From the NCBI GenBank assembly GCA_028583685.1, contig JAMXIF010001183.1, positions 11,151,873 to 11,215,872 on the forward strand: a stretch of DNA of 64,000 nucleotides. Direction: 5' to 3'. A program made the position numbers and the translations under genes. The notes under the pieces are model-generated. The model saw only the letters and a program-made list of their open reading frames with translations. It had not been told where the DNA came from and searched no databases. The DNA comes from Petaurus breviceps papuanus (lineage: Eukaryota > Chordata > Mammalia > Diprotodontia > Petauridae). Shown in pieces: positions 48,666-61,157 of the stretch (position 1 is the first letter of the stretch; every line of letters begins with the position of its first letter).

Positions 48666-49120
48666 ATCATATTGAGAATTACTAACAAACACAAAGGCCC
48701 TCTATCTCCATTGTGGAGCACTTGAATAGATGTTCCTGAAAATAAGGTGTGATTAAGGACTTTCACTCAGCATGGGTAGCAAAGCTTTGTTTCCAAATTA
48801 TCCTTTCAATAACGACCACAAAGCAATTTGAAAACAGCTTCAGATAGTAATCAGAATAACAAGCTCATACTTCTCTATGAAGGGCACTAGAGAAAGTCTA
48901 ATTATTGTCACTCTCACTGTATAGAGCCATACAGGAGTTATTTACTTCACGGTCTCTCAGCAATTGTAGATTTCATGTCTTTTTTGCATTGCCCCATGAC
49001 AGTCTCCTTATAAAACAAATTCACGTCATCAGGTCTCTCCTGCATCACCAACAGCACTAACCTGAATTCAAGAAGGAAACTTATTTTTTATTTTTTTATT
49101 ATCACATCTTTTTCAGCTTA

Positions 49121-49273
<153 letters not shown>

Positions 49274-50090
49274 TCATTCATTCTGACTTGTCTCTTTGTA
49301 CTTAAAAGTTTCTCTTTGGTCAACATAATAACATCCATTTACAAAACTGAGTCATTCCAGAAAAGGTACAGGAACTCAGGTGGGATAATAAACATGTGGG
49401 TAGAGGAAACAGAAAAAAATGGTCTAAAATTAATAGCTCTACCATCTTTTTCTTTTTTTTTTCTTAGTCTAGAGTTTTGTTATTTCCTATTCCTTTTTCT
49501 CTTCATCACAAAGGAACCTGTCTTACTACTGGTGCTGAGAACGGTGTGAGCAGGAATGAGGGGAATGTGGAATATAACTAGTTGATTTAAGTTTAACAAT
49601 AAACCTTTATTTCAATATTGTTGATAAATATATAATATATTCTGATATATTGGATAAGTACATTAAATGGTAAAGGCTCTGAACATTTTAGGAGTGCAAC
49701 AACTTAAGGCTAAAACATAAGTCTGAGTGAGAAGAGACCTTAGATAGAGAATAGTATGTTTCTCCCTATACCTTCAATAGGACTGTGTTCTTTATAATTG
49801 TGTTGGACATCACTTTGTTACTTCTTTTACAGAAGCATCTGGGACTGGTTAGCACAGCTGGTTATGGCACCATGCTAATGAAACTTAGTTTATGAGTCAG
49901 AACACTCTGTGTGACTAATTATTTTTTGTTGTGTTCCAGGCAGCAGACAGCACAATCAACTATGGTCAACTGTCCTGCAAATGCATTTCCTTGGTGACCC
50001 GGAACTAGGTGAGAGTTTGTGGAGGGATCAACCTTCCTGGTAGCCATGATTACAAGCATGCATTACCATGTTTGGATTGGATTTGTATGA

Positions 50091-50092
<2 letters not shown>

Positions 50093-50162
<70 letters not shown>
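50093..50162. repeat. (ATCT)n microsatellite
   Basis: About 17 ATCT units ending at the tail side of an inverted SINE. Confidence 0.95.
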
Positions 50163-50317
50163 GTTTTTCGGAGGGGGGAAGGCAGGGCAATGGGGGTTAA
50201 GTGACTTGCTCAAGGTCACATGGCTAGTAAGTGTTAAGTGTCTGAGGCCTAATTTGAATTCAGGTCCTCCTGATTGCAGGGCCGGTGCTCTATTCACTGC
50301 ACCACCTAGCCACCCCG
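50163..50317 (-). mobile_element. tRNA-headed marsupial SINE, short form
   Basis: 'gggggttaagtgacttgctc', 'gtaagtgttaagtgtctgag' and 'ccacctagccacccc'. The tail abuts the ATCT tract. Confidence 0.88.
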
Positions 50318-51122
50318 ATTTATAAGAATTTCTAAATAAATACATTCAGTTTTTTATTCTGATCAATTTAAGAAGAAATTATTAGATAGTATTGTTAGAT
50401 GAAAGATGACTCCATTTCTTTCTCCTTAAAGTCCTTTGTTTCTGTTTTACATTTATATTTTAGTTTCACTAGTAATCTCCTCAAATTTTTATTCCCTTAT
50501 AAGTTTTTGTCTTTCTGCTCTATCTCGCAGCATTGCAGGCCCTAAGTAACTGCCAAGCTCTCAAAAAAAGGAGAATCCTTAAGACTCAAGTAAAAATGTA
50601 ACTAGAATATCGCATCACTTGTGTTTCTAGGCATATCAATTTTTTTTTTGCAATTTCTCTTTCCAAATGTAAAAATTCCCCTAATTAAGGCAAGATAAAA
50701 TGGCAAAGAAAAACACAAAAATTAATTTATGAGATTACTGGGCCTTGGATCATTTGCCCATTATGATTTTCTCTCTGACATTTCATTTGTTTATGAAAAC
50801 AGGAACAAATATTGAAATCACCCAAGCTAGGTTACATAAGAACTTTACAAGACAAGATAAGAATTGATTTCTCAATTCTTACTTGTTCCCATTTAAAGAA
50901 ATGTCGTTTAAAAGGTGCTGTAACAAATAGGACATTGTGTATTTTTAAAGGGGAAGTGGCTAGAAGCAGAGAGTTAGATAGAAAGACCAATCTATCAGAT
51001 AGAGCTTGATTCTATGGATTAACTAGTATGTTTCTCTTTTTACCTTTTGATAGTTCTTTTATTTGGAGTAATCTGCCTTAAGTCTTTACAATCATTTGTT
51101 ACTTTTTAAAAATTGTATTTAC

Positions 51123-51203
51123 CGTAATGAAGTTTGACAATGAAAGGGTGATTCACTTCCGCCAAAATATCTCTCTCCATTTTTGATCGTACCCGATCTC
51201 GAA
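51123..51203 (-). CDS. RPS6KA2: RPS6KA2 exon, alpha-C helix ([14 protein letters not shown] to VKLHY)
   Basis: This is the most 5' coding exon in the window, 81 bp. On the minus strand it follows the acceptor ctttacag and ends at the donor gtaaatac. It starts two bases into a Val codon and ends with the first G of an Ala codon that the next exon completes. It encodes (V)[17 protein letters not shown] and then HPFIVKLHY, matching human RSK3 at about residues 100-126. The Glu of MERDIL is the alpha-C residue that pairs with the ATP-site lysine in AGC kinases. That lysine (AMKVLKK) and the glycine-rich loop should lie in preceding exons. I searched by eye for them up to 64000 and saw none, which implies an upstream intron of at least 12.8 kb. 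Confidence 0.93.
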
Positions 51204-51479
51204 CTGTAAAGCACAATAACAAAGACTTTCAGAAGGCAGGAAGCAAACTTTTCATGTAAAAGGAAGGAACAAAGTTAGATGCATCCAGTTTTAAAGGTAT
51301 AAATATCCCTACCAGCCCCACTTCCCCAAACAAGGACAACTTAGAGGTTTACATAAATCCATAGTCAAAAGCATAATTAAACCACATAATCAAGTGTTCT
51401 CTTACACTTTGATATGGTAGAATCATTCCCTTATGCATGCCATATGTGATCATCATTGGGCCATGTGCAAAGTGCTCAA

Positions 51480-51600
51480 TCCTTCAAGATTCCCTCTTCC
51501 CTCTTAAATAAAGTCTAACCACTGTAATTTAGCATTCAAGACCTTCTATAATCTGTAATGACCCTACTTTTCAAGCCTGAGAGCTCATTATTAGAATCCC
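51480..51600 (+). repeat. L2 fragment
   Basis: 'tagcattcaagaccttctat' then 'aatctgtaatgaccctac', a decayed form of the L2 block 'ggcattcaaggcccttcac'. Confidence 0.5.
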
Positions 51601-51649
51601 CCTAGATTAAATAACAGTATCATGCTTTTCAGGGCTGATTGTGCAGTTA

Positions 51650-51790
51650 AATTCACTCATTTTGCAGATGAGGAAATTGAGACCCAAGAGGTTACATGAC
51701 TTGCCCAAAGTAACACAGTTAATTATTGGGAAGTCCTGGGACTAGAACTCAGGTATCCCGTTTCCTTGCTACAATATTCTATTCATAACA
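51650..51790 (-). repeat. CORE-SINE/MIR
   Basis: 'gcagatgaggaaattgagac' and 'gacttgcccaaagtaacaca'. Confidence 0.75.
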
Positions 51791-52449
51791 TCCTGGATGA
51801 CAGGACAATGCATCATTTACACTAAGGCACTGTAACAGCTAGAGGAGAGGTAGTCTGTAGAGCCTGAACCCACAGATGACAAATGCTTTGGGGGAGAAAA
51901 ATAAAGATTATAAAAAAAAAAGAAAAATAAAGGTAATTTAGTTTGGAAAGAATTTAATGAAGCAAGGGTTATGAGTGGAAACTATTACCCAAAATAATTA
52001 TAGACTGAGCCCTGGGTTCAGAATTAAAAATACTTGTTGAACATTTGTATTTACAATACAATTTTAAATCACTGGCTATGTTTTTGTCTCTAGAGTAATG
52101 ATCCTTGAGCTTAGAGATGATTTTTCTATTCATTATAATAGTAATTGTGTTTCAAAATCTGTTCTATCGGCTGGGGAATACAGTCTGGTCTTACCATCTT
52201 TTCCTATTGAAAAATTCACAAATATCTCTCTTTGAGTTAACTACTGAATTACAATCATTGTTCATTCACTTTTAGAAATACCTTAACTGCTGAATAAGCA
52301 ATAAGATGTTGAGATTGATGGGAATGTAGGTAGAAGGGCAAGGGAAGGCTGCTGATAGGGTAGGAAGCTGCGGGAAGACAAACTCCAGGAAAAGGGGATA
52401 GACCAAGATCCTGTCCCTCCCAAGGTACTCTTTCCCAAAATGGATCATA

Positions 52450-52860
52450 GAGATCAGAGGTTTATAGAATGTTAAGGTTGGAAGGAACATTGGACATCAT
52501 CTAGTTATCTAGTGAATAGATTTATTTATTTCACAGTTGTAAAATAAATGAGCCAAGAGCATGGGACCTATAGATTTTGAGCTCACCTTGCCATTTCCAC
52601 AATTGTTCAGGTTTTCCTTGCAAAAATAGAATAATACTTATTTGCCCTCCTGTGGGTATGACTATGTCTTTTCTAAATTTCGTATCTCCCCTACCTTCAA
52701 GTAGCATTCTGAATGTAGCAGATGCTAAATAAAATATTTGCTTAATGATGATCGATGATATACCAAATTATGAGATCAATAATAGCAGCTAACATTTATA
52801 TAACACTTAAACATTTGTAAAGTACTTTAGTATATTATTTCTTTTAAAGTGATCTATACC
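52450..52860. repeat. MIR and L2 fragments, mixed strands
   Basis: Antisense MIR start at 52455-52560 ('aaggttggaaggaacattgg'), sense L2 end at 52635-52755 ('tgtagcagatgctaaataaa') and antisense MIR at 52775-52860 ('acatttgtaaagtacttta'). Confidence 0.55.
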
Positions 52861-53044
52861 ATTAAGCTATATAAAGCTAGGTAAAGTGAAAGAGAAAAAG
52901 GGAGATAGGACTAAGGCTTGCTATAATCAGAAAAGAGGTACGTCTTTAGAGATAAACTGCCTAACTCACAGTGCTATGAGGAATGTCATCCTCATCCTCA
53001 TCATTATTGAGAGATGCAGCCTGAAGCAGTGGATAAACCCAAGA

Positions 53045-53495
53045 TGCCAGCAACTGATGGTGTACGACAGATGGTAAACAAGAGTTGGGCCAGCAAGCAT
53101 AGTTGTATAACAATGATGGTTTAATGGAGTAGTATAGTTGGCTATATGTCTTCCTTGTTTACACATGGAAAGTTTTACAGTGAGCACCAGTTTCTCACAG
53201 ATGCACTCAGCTAAACATAGACAGCAGCAAAAGACCTTGACTACCAAGTGGCTTCCTGCAAGCCCAGATTGCTTGTAGGAGACACAGCAATATTTCTTGA
53301 TACTAATTGCCAAATATTCTTCTTGGGGAAAGATACGGCACACCTGTCCAGAGGCAACTTTGCACCCTCCCGGGTTAGAACAAGTCAACAAGTCCGGATT
53401 CGGACGTAGCTCAACGAGTCCTTGAACTCGGAGCAAGTCACAAGACTCTGGACTCAGAAACAAGCTCAATAATCTGTTAGATTTGGCCCCCCATA
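53045..53495 (-). mobile_element. Candidate solo LTR (family B)
   Basis: A 451-bp block flanked by the 6-bp direct repeat CCAAGA (53039-53044, 53496-53501). On the minus strand it begins with a G run (tggggggccaaatctaacag), carries attaaa about 60 bp from its far end and finishes GCA. A 6-bp duplication is typical of betaretrovirus-like elements. A long chance open frame crosses it. It is a fossil, not clearly related to the family A LTRs, and the call rests mainly on the direct repeat and layout. Confidence 0.45.
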
Positions 53496-53584
53496 CCAAG
53501 ATACCCTGGGTTCAAGTACAACTAAGATGATGAGTTGCAGAGGTGTCAACCTGTCTTGGTCCACTGTATACTCAGTATCCATAA

Positions 53585-54050
53585 AAACTTTCCCATGGTA
53601 CAGGCCTGTGTGACCATGTTACTCTCCTGCTCAAGAGTAATTAGTGGCTCTCCATTATATATAGCATAAAATATGCTGTAACCCCAAAGTCTGATATTTA
53701 CAATCCTTGACAATATGACTCAAACCTGCCTTTCCTCCTTGCTTCATATTAATCCCTTTTATGTATGTTTACAGCTACATTAGATTAATAGCTGATATTC
53801 AAACTCACCCTGTCATTTCCCTCTTCCTGTCATTCATAAAAGACACCCCATACTCCTGCAATACATTTTTTACTTATCTCCATCTGGTGAAATATTTCTT
53901 TTCCTTCAGGATGCATTTCAGCTGCCACTCCTGAATGAATCTTTTCCTTATCCACACAACTGAAAATAATCTCTCTTCTCTTAAAAAATTGCTAGAGCAT
54001 TTTGTATGGATTCCTCCTTTCACATTCTTTCTTGTCTCTTTCTGAGTTTC
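53585..54050 (+). mobile_element. L2 3' region
   Basis: 'gaccatgttactctcctgct', 'tagtggctctccattatata', 'cctgcctttcctccttgctt' and 'tcaggatgcatttcagctgc' follow the L2 segment between RT and 3' UTR. Confidence 0.7.
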
Positions 54051-54152
54051 ATGCAGAGTACAGTGAAGAGTTACATGGTGAGTGTGAACAGGGTTACAAC
54101 ACATTGCTAATAAGGAGTTTTGTAAGAGAAACAGTAGAAATAATGCCATCAT

Positions 54153-54453
54153 GCTGGAGCTGATGACACCTGCCTGTAATCCCTGCTAGTGGGGAGGCTG
54201 AGGCTGGTGGATCACTTGAACTCAGGACTTCTGAACTACAGTGGACTAAGTTGATTGGGTGTCTGCATTAAGTCTGGTACCAGTATGCTGAACCCCTGGG
54301 AGTAGGGGGACTACCAAGATACCTAAGGAGGGGCAAACTGGCCCAGGATGGAAATGGGGCAGGTGAAGGGTCCTGTGCTTATCAGTAGTTGGTTTGGGAC
54401 CATGAATAGCCTTTATACTTTCAGCCTGTGTATAACAGGAAGACCCAGACTCC
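54153..54453 (+). pseudogene. 7SL (SRP) RNA retro-pseudogene, near full length
   Basis: It reads 'cctgcctgtaatccctgcta', 'gggaggctgaggctggtgga' and 'tcacttgaactcaggacttc'. It goes on through the 7SL-specific middle ('attgggtgtctgcattaagt', 'gggggactaccaagatacct', 'aaggaggggcaaactggccc') to 'agcctgtgtataacagg' and 'gacccagactcc', then an A-rich tail. The length (about 300 bp) equals the whole SRP RNA, so this is a processed 7SL copy and not an Alu-like deleted one. Many scattered changes in pairing regions suggest it is dead. Confidence 0.9.
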
Positions 54454-54734
54454 AAGAAAAACAGTTCATCAAAGGAGTATATTAGCAGAAAAAACATGAG
54501 CCAGTCACTCAGTGTGTGATGATAACTGATGGAAAGGCCATAGGATCCACTGGCAGCCATGCAATATCAAGAGAACTTGAGGAAGGTCCCTCACATATTG
54601 GGTGAACCCTTTGTGGTGAGCTTATGCAAAGACAGGAATACAAGCTGCATAGGATAGGTAGGCATGCATGGTAGTGATTTCTACCATTGAGGAAACAGCC
54701 CCACCAGTGAGATTACAGATCTTCAGGAGTACAT

Positions 54735-54962
54735 CCTTGTCCTGTCTGCCCATTAGACACAAGCTACTTGAGAGCAAGGACTATATCATTATTCATCTCA
54801 TGACATATTGAAGAATAAATTAGACTTAGAGTTACGAAGACTGAATTTAAATCTTGTCTCTGCCACTTACTAGGTGTAACCTCAGTTTCCTCATTTGAAA
54901 CATCATGGGATTGGATTCAATGACTTCCAAGGTCCCTTCAGCTCTAAATCTTTGATTCTACA
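54735..54962 (+). repeat. L2 fragment followed by MIR
   Basis: L2 at 54735-54800 ('gcccattagacacaagctac'). MIR at 54810-54962 ('gtaacctcagtttcctcatt', 'cttccaaggtcccttcagct'). Confidence 0.7.
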
Positions 54963-55084
54963 ATTTTTATATGCCCAGAACTTAGGACATTTTTGATCCA
55001 GACCTGTGATTTCACTGGCCTATGGAATTACTTCCATGGAAATTATCAATTCAGAGGGGTAACTGTTCTACAGATCACATGGTT

Positions 55085-55225
55085 CTAAAGTTGTCTACGC
55101 ATACTGAGAGATGAAATGACTTCCCCAAGGTCACACAGCCAATGCAAGTGCAGAGCAGGCCTTGACCCCAGCTTTTGCTGACTTTGAGTCTGGCTTTCTA
55201 TTCACTGCAATGCACTGCCATTCCT
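55085..55225 (-). repeat. CORE-SINE
   Basis: 'gacttccccaaggtcacaca' and 'ctttctattcactgcaatgc'. Confidence 0.65.
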
Positions 55226-56190
55226 GTACATAATTAGGCTTTAAATTAATGTTCTGTTGAATGATTAATCTGTTGAATGATTAATGATTAATATGTGACT
55301 TCTAAATGCTCAAAGTTTATTATTAACTTTACATTCATATTAAAATGTAAATGTACTTCTTAATTAGAGAATATTTTTATTATTTCATCTTCTAAAATTA
55401 ATGCAGTTCATTAATAGAAATAAGCAAGTATGTTTATCCAAGAACAAAGCCTCATATCAATATCCTAGTTTGTTCATTAGAGTACTTTTCTCCATCAAGT
55501 TACCTCCCCATATAATTTGAAATATTATAAACACCTAAACTCGGCATCATAGGATCATAGTTCTAAAACTCTATGTGCTTTGTATTTGATTGTATGGCTC
55601 TGTAACCTAGACCAGGCAAAGATACTGCCCCACTCCTCCACGCCCCACAATCTACACCCCTGCCACATGGCAGAAGCAATCACAAAGTACCTATACATTA
55701 TACCTACCATGATGGATTTTAAGCGCTAGTAGCAACTGTTAATGTGAACAACTAAGGAAATATCTTCAGAAGTAGAGAATGACAATCATTGTAGCCTGTT
55801 CATTTCACAAAAGAGAAAAACATGTTCTCATCCAGGTAAAGCTCTCAGTGGCAACATCAGGAAGGTACTCTCCAAATAAAAACTAATAAAAAATGGGAGA
55901 CAAATAGATAAGAAATATGGATAAGCTTTATAGTAAGAAGGGGAAAGTTTATATCATATCTGTGATCAGGTATCTCTTCTTTCTAGTATCTCTCAGGCTT
56001 GCTGTGGACCCCCATCCTTTCTGTGGACCCCCATCATTCCCTCACCTAACCTGTACTCACTGACATGTCTCTGGTTCCCCAAAAGGGTTTGCTGCATTAA
56101 CCTAACTCCAAATCTTTTAGGGGCCTAGAGTTAACCATGGTGTAAGATTATATATTTCTATCACCTGCCACTGTGGCTCCTGAGAATCAT

Positions 56191-56396
56191 CCCCATGTGA
56201 TTCCCAAACCTGTCACCATGACACTACTAACTTTTAAATGTAAAAAACCCTCAATGCTAAGACAAAAGTAGTAATGATTATAACATTTACTCCCCCATGT
56301 GATTCTCAAACCTGAAACCATGACACTACTAACTTTTAAATGTTAAAAAAACCCTCAAAGGTAAGACAAAAGTAATAATAATTATAACATTTACTC
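56191..56396 (+). repeat. Two-copy tandem duplication, 102-bp unit
   Basis: Copy 1 (56191-56292) and copy 2 (56293-56396) both run from 'ccccatgtgatt.c' through 'catgacactactaactttta' to 'ataacatttactc'. They are about 90% alike by eye. Confidence 0.9.
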
Positions 56397-58524
56397 AATA
56401 GAAAGGAAAAGCAAGAATAATCAGATATCACATTTATATAAGAAAAGACAAAATCAGGAATTATCAGAACATCACAGCCCACGGATAAACCTGAGGGAAA
56501 TTCTCCTACCAATGAACACAGTGTCTCTAAGGGAGGGTGGGCATAGAATGAAAGAAACCTAGCAGGAAGGGACATATAAAGAATGACATATTTATATGGT
56601 AACTTATACTCTGAATTATAGGCCTCAAGGACCTTTATGAACATTCTGTACCATAAGAAACTACTTCTCTAACAGTTGATAACCTTCTGGATTTCACTAG
56701 TCTGTTGGGCAAAGACTTTTCTGCTCTCCAGTTGATAAACAGTGACAAGCTCTTTTAGTTCACAGACACTCTTAACAAGATGATGAGAAATGATTACACT
56801 AGCAAAAAAAAAGAAAGCATCACCACAGCAGTTGCTCAATGACAAGTAGTTCCCTTAAGTTATTACATTACATAGCTCATCAGGCTAGCTGTCTACATGA
56901 CGATATAATCCCAGCCAGCTCTTTCTGAAACAGGATTCTAATTTCTTCAATCAACATCTAGTGAAACAGAGCCTCTTTCCCAATAATCACAGCTCAGAGC
57001 AAAAGAGATGTTGAGCCTCTTTCCTCCTCTCAAACCATAGAGGGGAGTGAAGAAGAAACAAGTAGCCCTGAGAAGTTTCCCCTCTCTCAAACTGTAGTCA
57101 GCATTAGAAGGCAATTAACTAGACAGCTCTGTGTACAATAGCAGGCTTCAACTTTCCTCCAATTAGCACTATAGCTTTCTTATCTGACTCCCCTCTTTTT
57201 CCAGTTGGTGAGCAAAGCAATGCCTCTCTTCTAATCAGGAGGCTCCCAGCAAAGCATCTGAAGTGTCAGCTGTCTAACCTGGAAAGCAGCTTCTCCCATC
57301 ACTACATCTTCTGTCCTTGGCTTTGTGTGGTTACTCCTGTGTCCTGCTTACTTGCCTGCTTCTTTTGTCTTTCTCTCCCTCTAGCTTCTTCTCTCCTGCT
57401 GGCCTAGAGTTTCTTCTCTTGTTTCTCACGTCTTCATGCTTCAAATCAAAATCTCCTTATGATAGTAACTCATCACTACCTTATGAGGTGAAACTCAAGA
57501 AATCCAACCTTCTGTCAGGTATGAGCCCCGTGGTCCTTATCTAGTTAATCCATAGTTCCCAGTTACTTTATTTATAATACCTCAGTTAAACTCTAAAAAA
57601 GTTACATGCAAATAAGCTTGTGGACTACAATGCCTTCCAGCATTTGCTACTTCGGTTTTGCTTTTCCTTCAAACACGTCCTCTCATCACATTCATTTGAG
57701 GGACAGTTCTCTATCTGGTCCTGCGAATAGTCTATATTTCTTCTCAATATTTTATTTGAAAGGCAGTGGTTCTTCTTGACTTTATCAGGTTTTCTTTTGC
57801 TACAATATTTTCCTTGCTGCTTTCAGTAACCAAGATATCTACATGCAAAAACCCCAGTATCTTTTATAGGAATATTCAATAAAAAGTCTCTCTGCACAAC
57901 TTGCTGACGTAAAATCCAGTTCAAAGGAAAGAATATCATTCCCTCTTAGATAACTAGGCATCTGAATAGGTGCCCTAAATAAATGGGTTCTTCAGTGACT
58001 CAGGAAGCTTTTCCATATGATGGAGATCATGTCAGAAATACCCATTTGTCAGGAATTCTGTCTCTTCTTCAATAGTTTTGTCCTTTTTTTAAATTGTAGC
58101 AAATTGATCCTATGAAGATATTATTGGAGAGCACGCCCTGCAACTCTGCAGTAAAGTTTCTTTTTTACCTCCAAGTTAAGTGGCCAGAATGGACTGAATG
58201 AAAGGTAACTTTGGGATAACTACAGGCCTTGTATTTGGATGCTTATGTTTTAACCTCATTTAAATCATACCTGAAAAGCTTTGTTTCTGCATCACAGTTT
58301 AGCTCTTAATATTAAGATGATTCAAGTACATTCTAAAGCATAATGGTGATCACATAGACTGAGTTTAGTTTGGGTTCAGGAATGATGAAAACCAGGTTAA
58401 AATATCTCTATTGATAGTTCTAGTATATGAATATGTCCAGGATCCGTGATTTTCCTCTTTTGGGAAAATTAGCTATGACATACCTACTAATCCAGTATGT
58501 ATGCATAGATACATAAGTACTACG

Positions 58525-58605
58525 GTTGTAGACATGAAAAAATTATCATCCTTGCAATCAAGGAGCTTACAATCTAATGGGAGGGGAATACGGCATGTAT
58601 ACATT
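58525..58605 (-). repeat. L2 3' end, antisense
   Basis: 'caaggagcttacaatctaat' then 'gggaggggaatacggcatg'. Confidence 0.6.
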
Positions 58606-58664
58606 CCAATCCAATAAGGAATCTATGACTCCACTGATATTCATACATTTTATGTCACAGAAAT

Positions 58665-58925
58665 ACACACATGGCATAGTAGATGGAGTTGGATGGTAAT
58701 TGGATAAAGTCAGGAAGACTTAGGTTTGAATTTTGTCTCATACTCTCAGAAGCTGTGTAGCTCTGAGCAAGTCAGTTGGCCTGTGTGGGTCTCAGTTTCC
58801 TCATTTATAAAATGGGAATAACAGTACCCATCTAACAGGGTTGTTGTGAGATTCAATTGAGATAATATTTGCAAAATTCTTTGCAAAACTTAAAAGGCTA
58901 TAAAACTTCAATTATTATTATTAGT
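58665..58925 (+). repeat. MIR-bodied SINE
   Basis: 'gaagacttaggtttgaattt', 'ctcagtttcctcatttataa' and 'acagggttgttgtgagattc'. Confidence 0.85.
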
Positions 58926-59025
58926 GTTAGAAGTTAAATGAGGTGCACAGAGATTAAGTGATTTCAGGATTTGAACCCAGATCTTCTGGACTTTATTTGT
59001 ATACCCATTTCCTGACATGTTTGCA
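58926..59025 (-). repeat. MIR fragment
   Basis: 'gattaagtgatttcaggatt' then 'tgaacccagatcttctgga'. Confidence 0.6.
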
Positions 59026-59759
59026 CTTAGTGGATGCCTAAAAAATAATGGTTGATTGATTGGTTCAAGCCCACCCCAAAATAAATCCATTGCGTTCTCC
59101 CCCTGATTATAGTCCTGATGATAAGAACAAATAAACATGATAAGGAGATAGTTTAAAATGAATAAAACACATCTTGGGTTTAGGTTTCCAAAGACAGATG
59201 CTATATTTAAGAGAACAGAAAAAAAAATCAAAGAAATGAGTCCTGTCATTTGAATGGAATGTTGATAAAGACATCACGACAAAGGGGAATCTTTTATGAA
59301 ATGATCCTCTCAGATCTGCAAGGCTAGTCACATATACACACACAAGTTGTAGCAAATATAGTCATGACATATGTAAGGCTCAGATGAGAAGCTAGGATTT
59401 CTGAGACTGCTCATCCAAAAAGATCCACACTAGCACAGCTTTGTTGGGGAAAGAGCTGCAAAATGTATATTCTAACGATGCAGATTTTGCAGTATACTTG
59501 ACTTCCAGTGAAATATCTAGGGACAGAATAAAATGGCTTAGACAATAGATCTGCCATTTGAATGACAATGCCACATAGACACAATTCCATTGAGAATGAA
59601 GTATATTTAGAAACAAATATTTTATTTTCTATTATATAGGAAGAGAAGTAATTGGTGCTTAATTTGTATAAGCCACCCACCTTGGCGGCTGAGTTCCATT
59701 GTACTTTTCCTTGATTCTAGGTGCACAAACTAAAGTATTATTAGGCCAACTTGAAAGCT

Positions 59760-59975
59760 ACTTCCTACCCCAAAGTCTTTCCTGATCCCCACCCCCCCAA
59801 TTGTACTACTAATTCCCCAAATTATTTTATATACATGCAATCTGTGTCCATATCATGGAACATAAGCTCCGTGAGGGCAGGGGATGTGTAATTTTTGTAC
59901 CCTCCGACCTTGGCATAGAACTTTGTACACAATAGATGCTTTTTGAATATTTATTGCAATGAAATTAAAGAAGAT
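59760..59975 (+). repeat. L2 3' end
   Basis: 'gtctttcctgatccccaccc', 'acataagctccgtgagggca' and 'ggcatagaactttgtacaca'. Confidence 0.8.
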
Positions 59976-61157
59976 ACTTTTCCTTCTCCTGTTATAACTG
60001 AATCAGAGTGAATGATGAAATATAGGAATTATGATACTCCATTTTTTATTTCTTGAGATCTGTGGATAGCTGAGGTAGAGATTTGTCAAAATAGTCCTAA
60101 ATGGAAATTTTGACAATATGTATTTTGTTGAAAGGTTTTAAAAGGAAGGCATGGGGCTTGGTGAACCCTAAAGCTCCTTTTAGATCTAAAATTCTAGGAA
60201 TTTAATAAATTCTTCAATGTCTGACCTTCGTGCAGTATGCTTCTTTTCTGCTATTTCACAAGTTAAAGTTACAATATAATGGGGCTGTTCTGTTAGAAAA
60301 GTGAAAAGAGAAAAATCCCAGTGAATTTTTGAGCTTCCCTTCTAATGGCAAACTTTATATATGTGGATAAAAGAGCTTAATTTGAGCTAACACTGTATCA
60401 GTCTCCAGCCATGTGCAGGATCGGGGTGATGTGATTTTCATGGTTTACTTTATGCAATAAAGCAAGCTGCTACCTTCTGCACCAGCTGTGACTTTCATCT
60501 ACCCTTCAGCACAGGTCCCAGATATAATGGTGCATTGCAGTGGTCCTCAGTGGATGTGACAAATGTAGAGGTAACTATGAGCTTCATTCCAGTGTGAAGG
60601 GCACAATTTTTTTCTGCTAGCAAAACATGGAGGCATTTTGGCAACTCATTTTAGTAGGTATGATGAATCAGGTAAATTTAGCTATGGATCACTTTTTTTC
60701 TTTTGAAAGGAGCATGCTCCCTTAATACTCAGTCTTCAAGTGCTATGGGCCACTTTCCTGAATACCTCTCACTGGACCTGTCATAATTATCCCAGTATTT
60801 GTAGGTCTGGTCTGCTTTGCAGTCATTACATGTTTTTTTTTCCTTGCACTCAATATTCATTAATCACTGCTAAGTTGCTGATTCACATTATACTTGTTAT
60901 TCACTCTGACCCCTTGTTTTTTTCTTTTCTTTTCTATAAAACCAGACATATCAAGCAGAATGTGAATCACCAACATAGCTGTCTGATTAAAAAAAAAAAG
61001 CAACTATAATAGTGCTTGATGTGGGTCACTGGCCACAAATGCTATGAATCAGCAAGATAGGTCCAGCAATGTCATGTGTGGGTCACATAGACTTATTTGG
61101 CATGTATTAGGTACGTAACAAATGTTTGTTGTTGGAGGAGGTTGTGACCCTACATTT

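Noticed and set aside
52966-53499. 177-codon minus-strand open frame
   Set aside because: It crosses the candidate solo LTR and its flank, has no known domain and shows no sign of being a host gene.
54153-54280. Alu element
   Set aside because: The 5' part looks Alu-like, but the sequence continues through the 7SL S domain that Alus lack, and marsupials have no Alus.
60400-60600. Possible unknown repeat or pseudogene
   Set aside because: The GC-balanced text looks repeat-like, but I could not match it to a family and found no second copy in the window.
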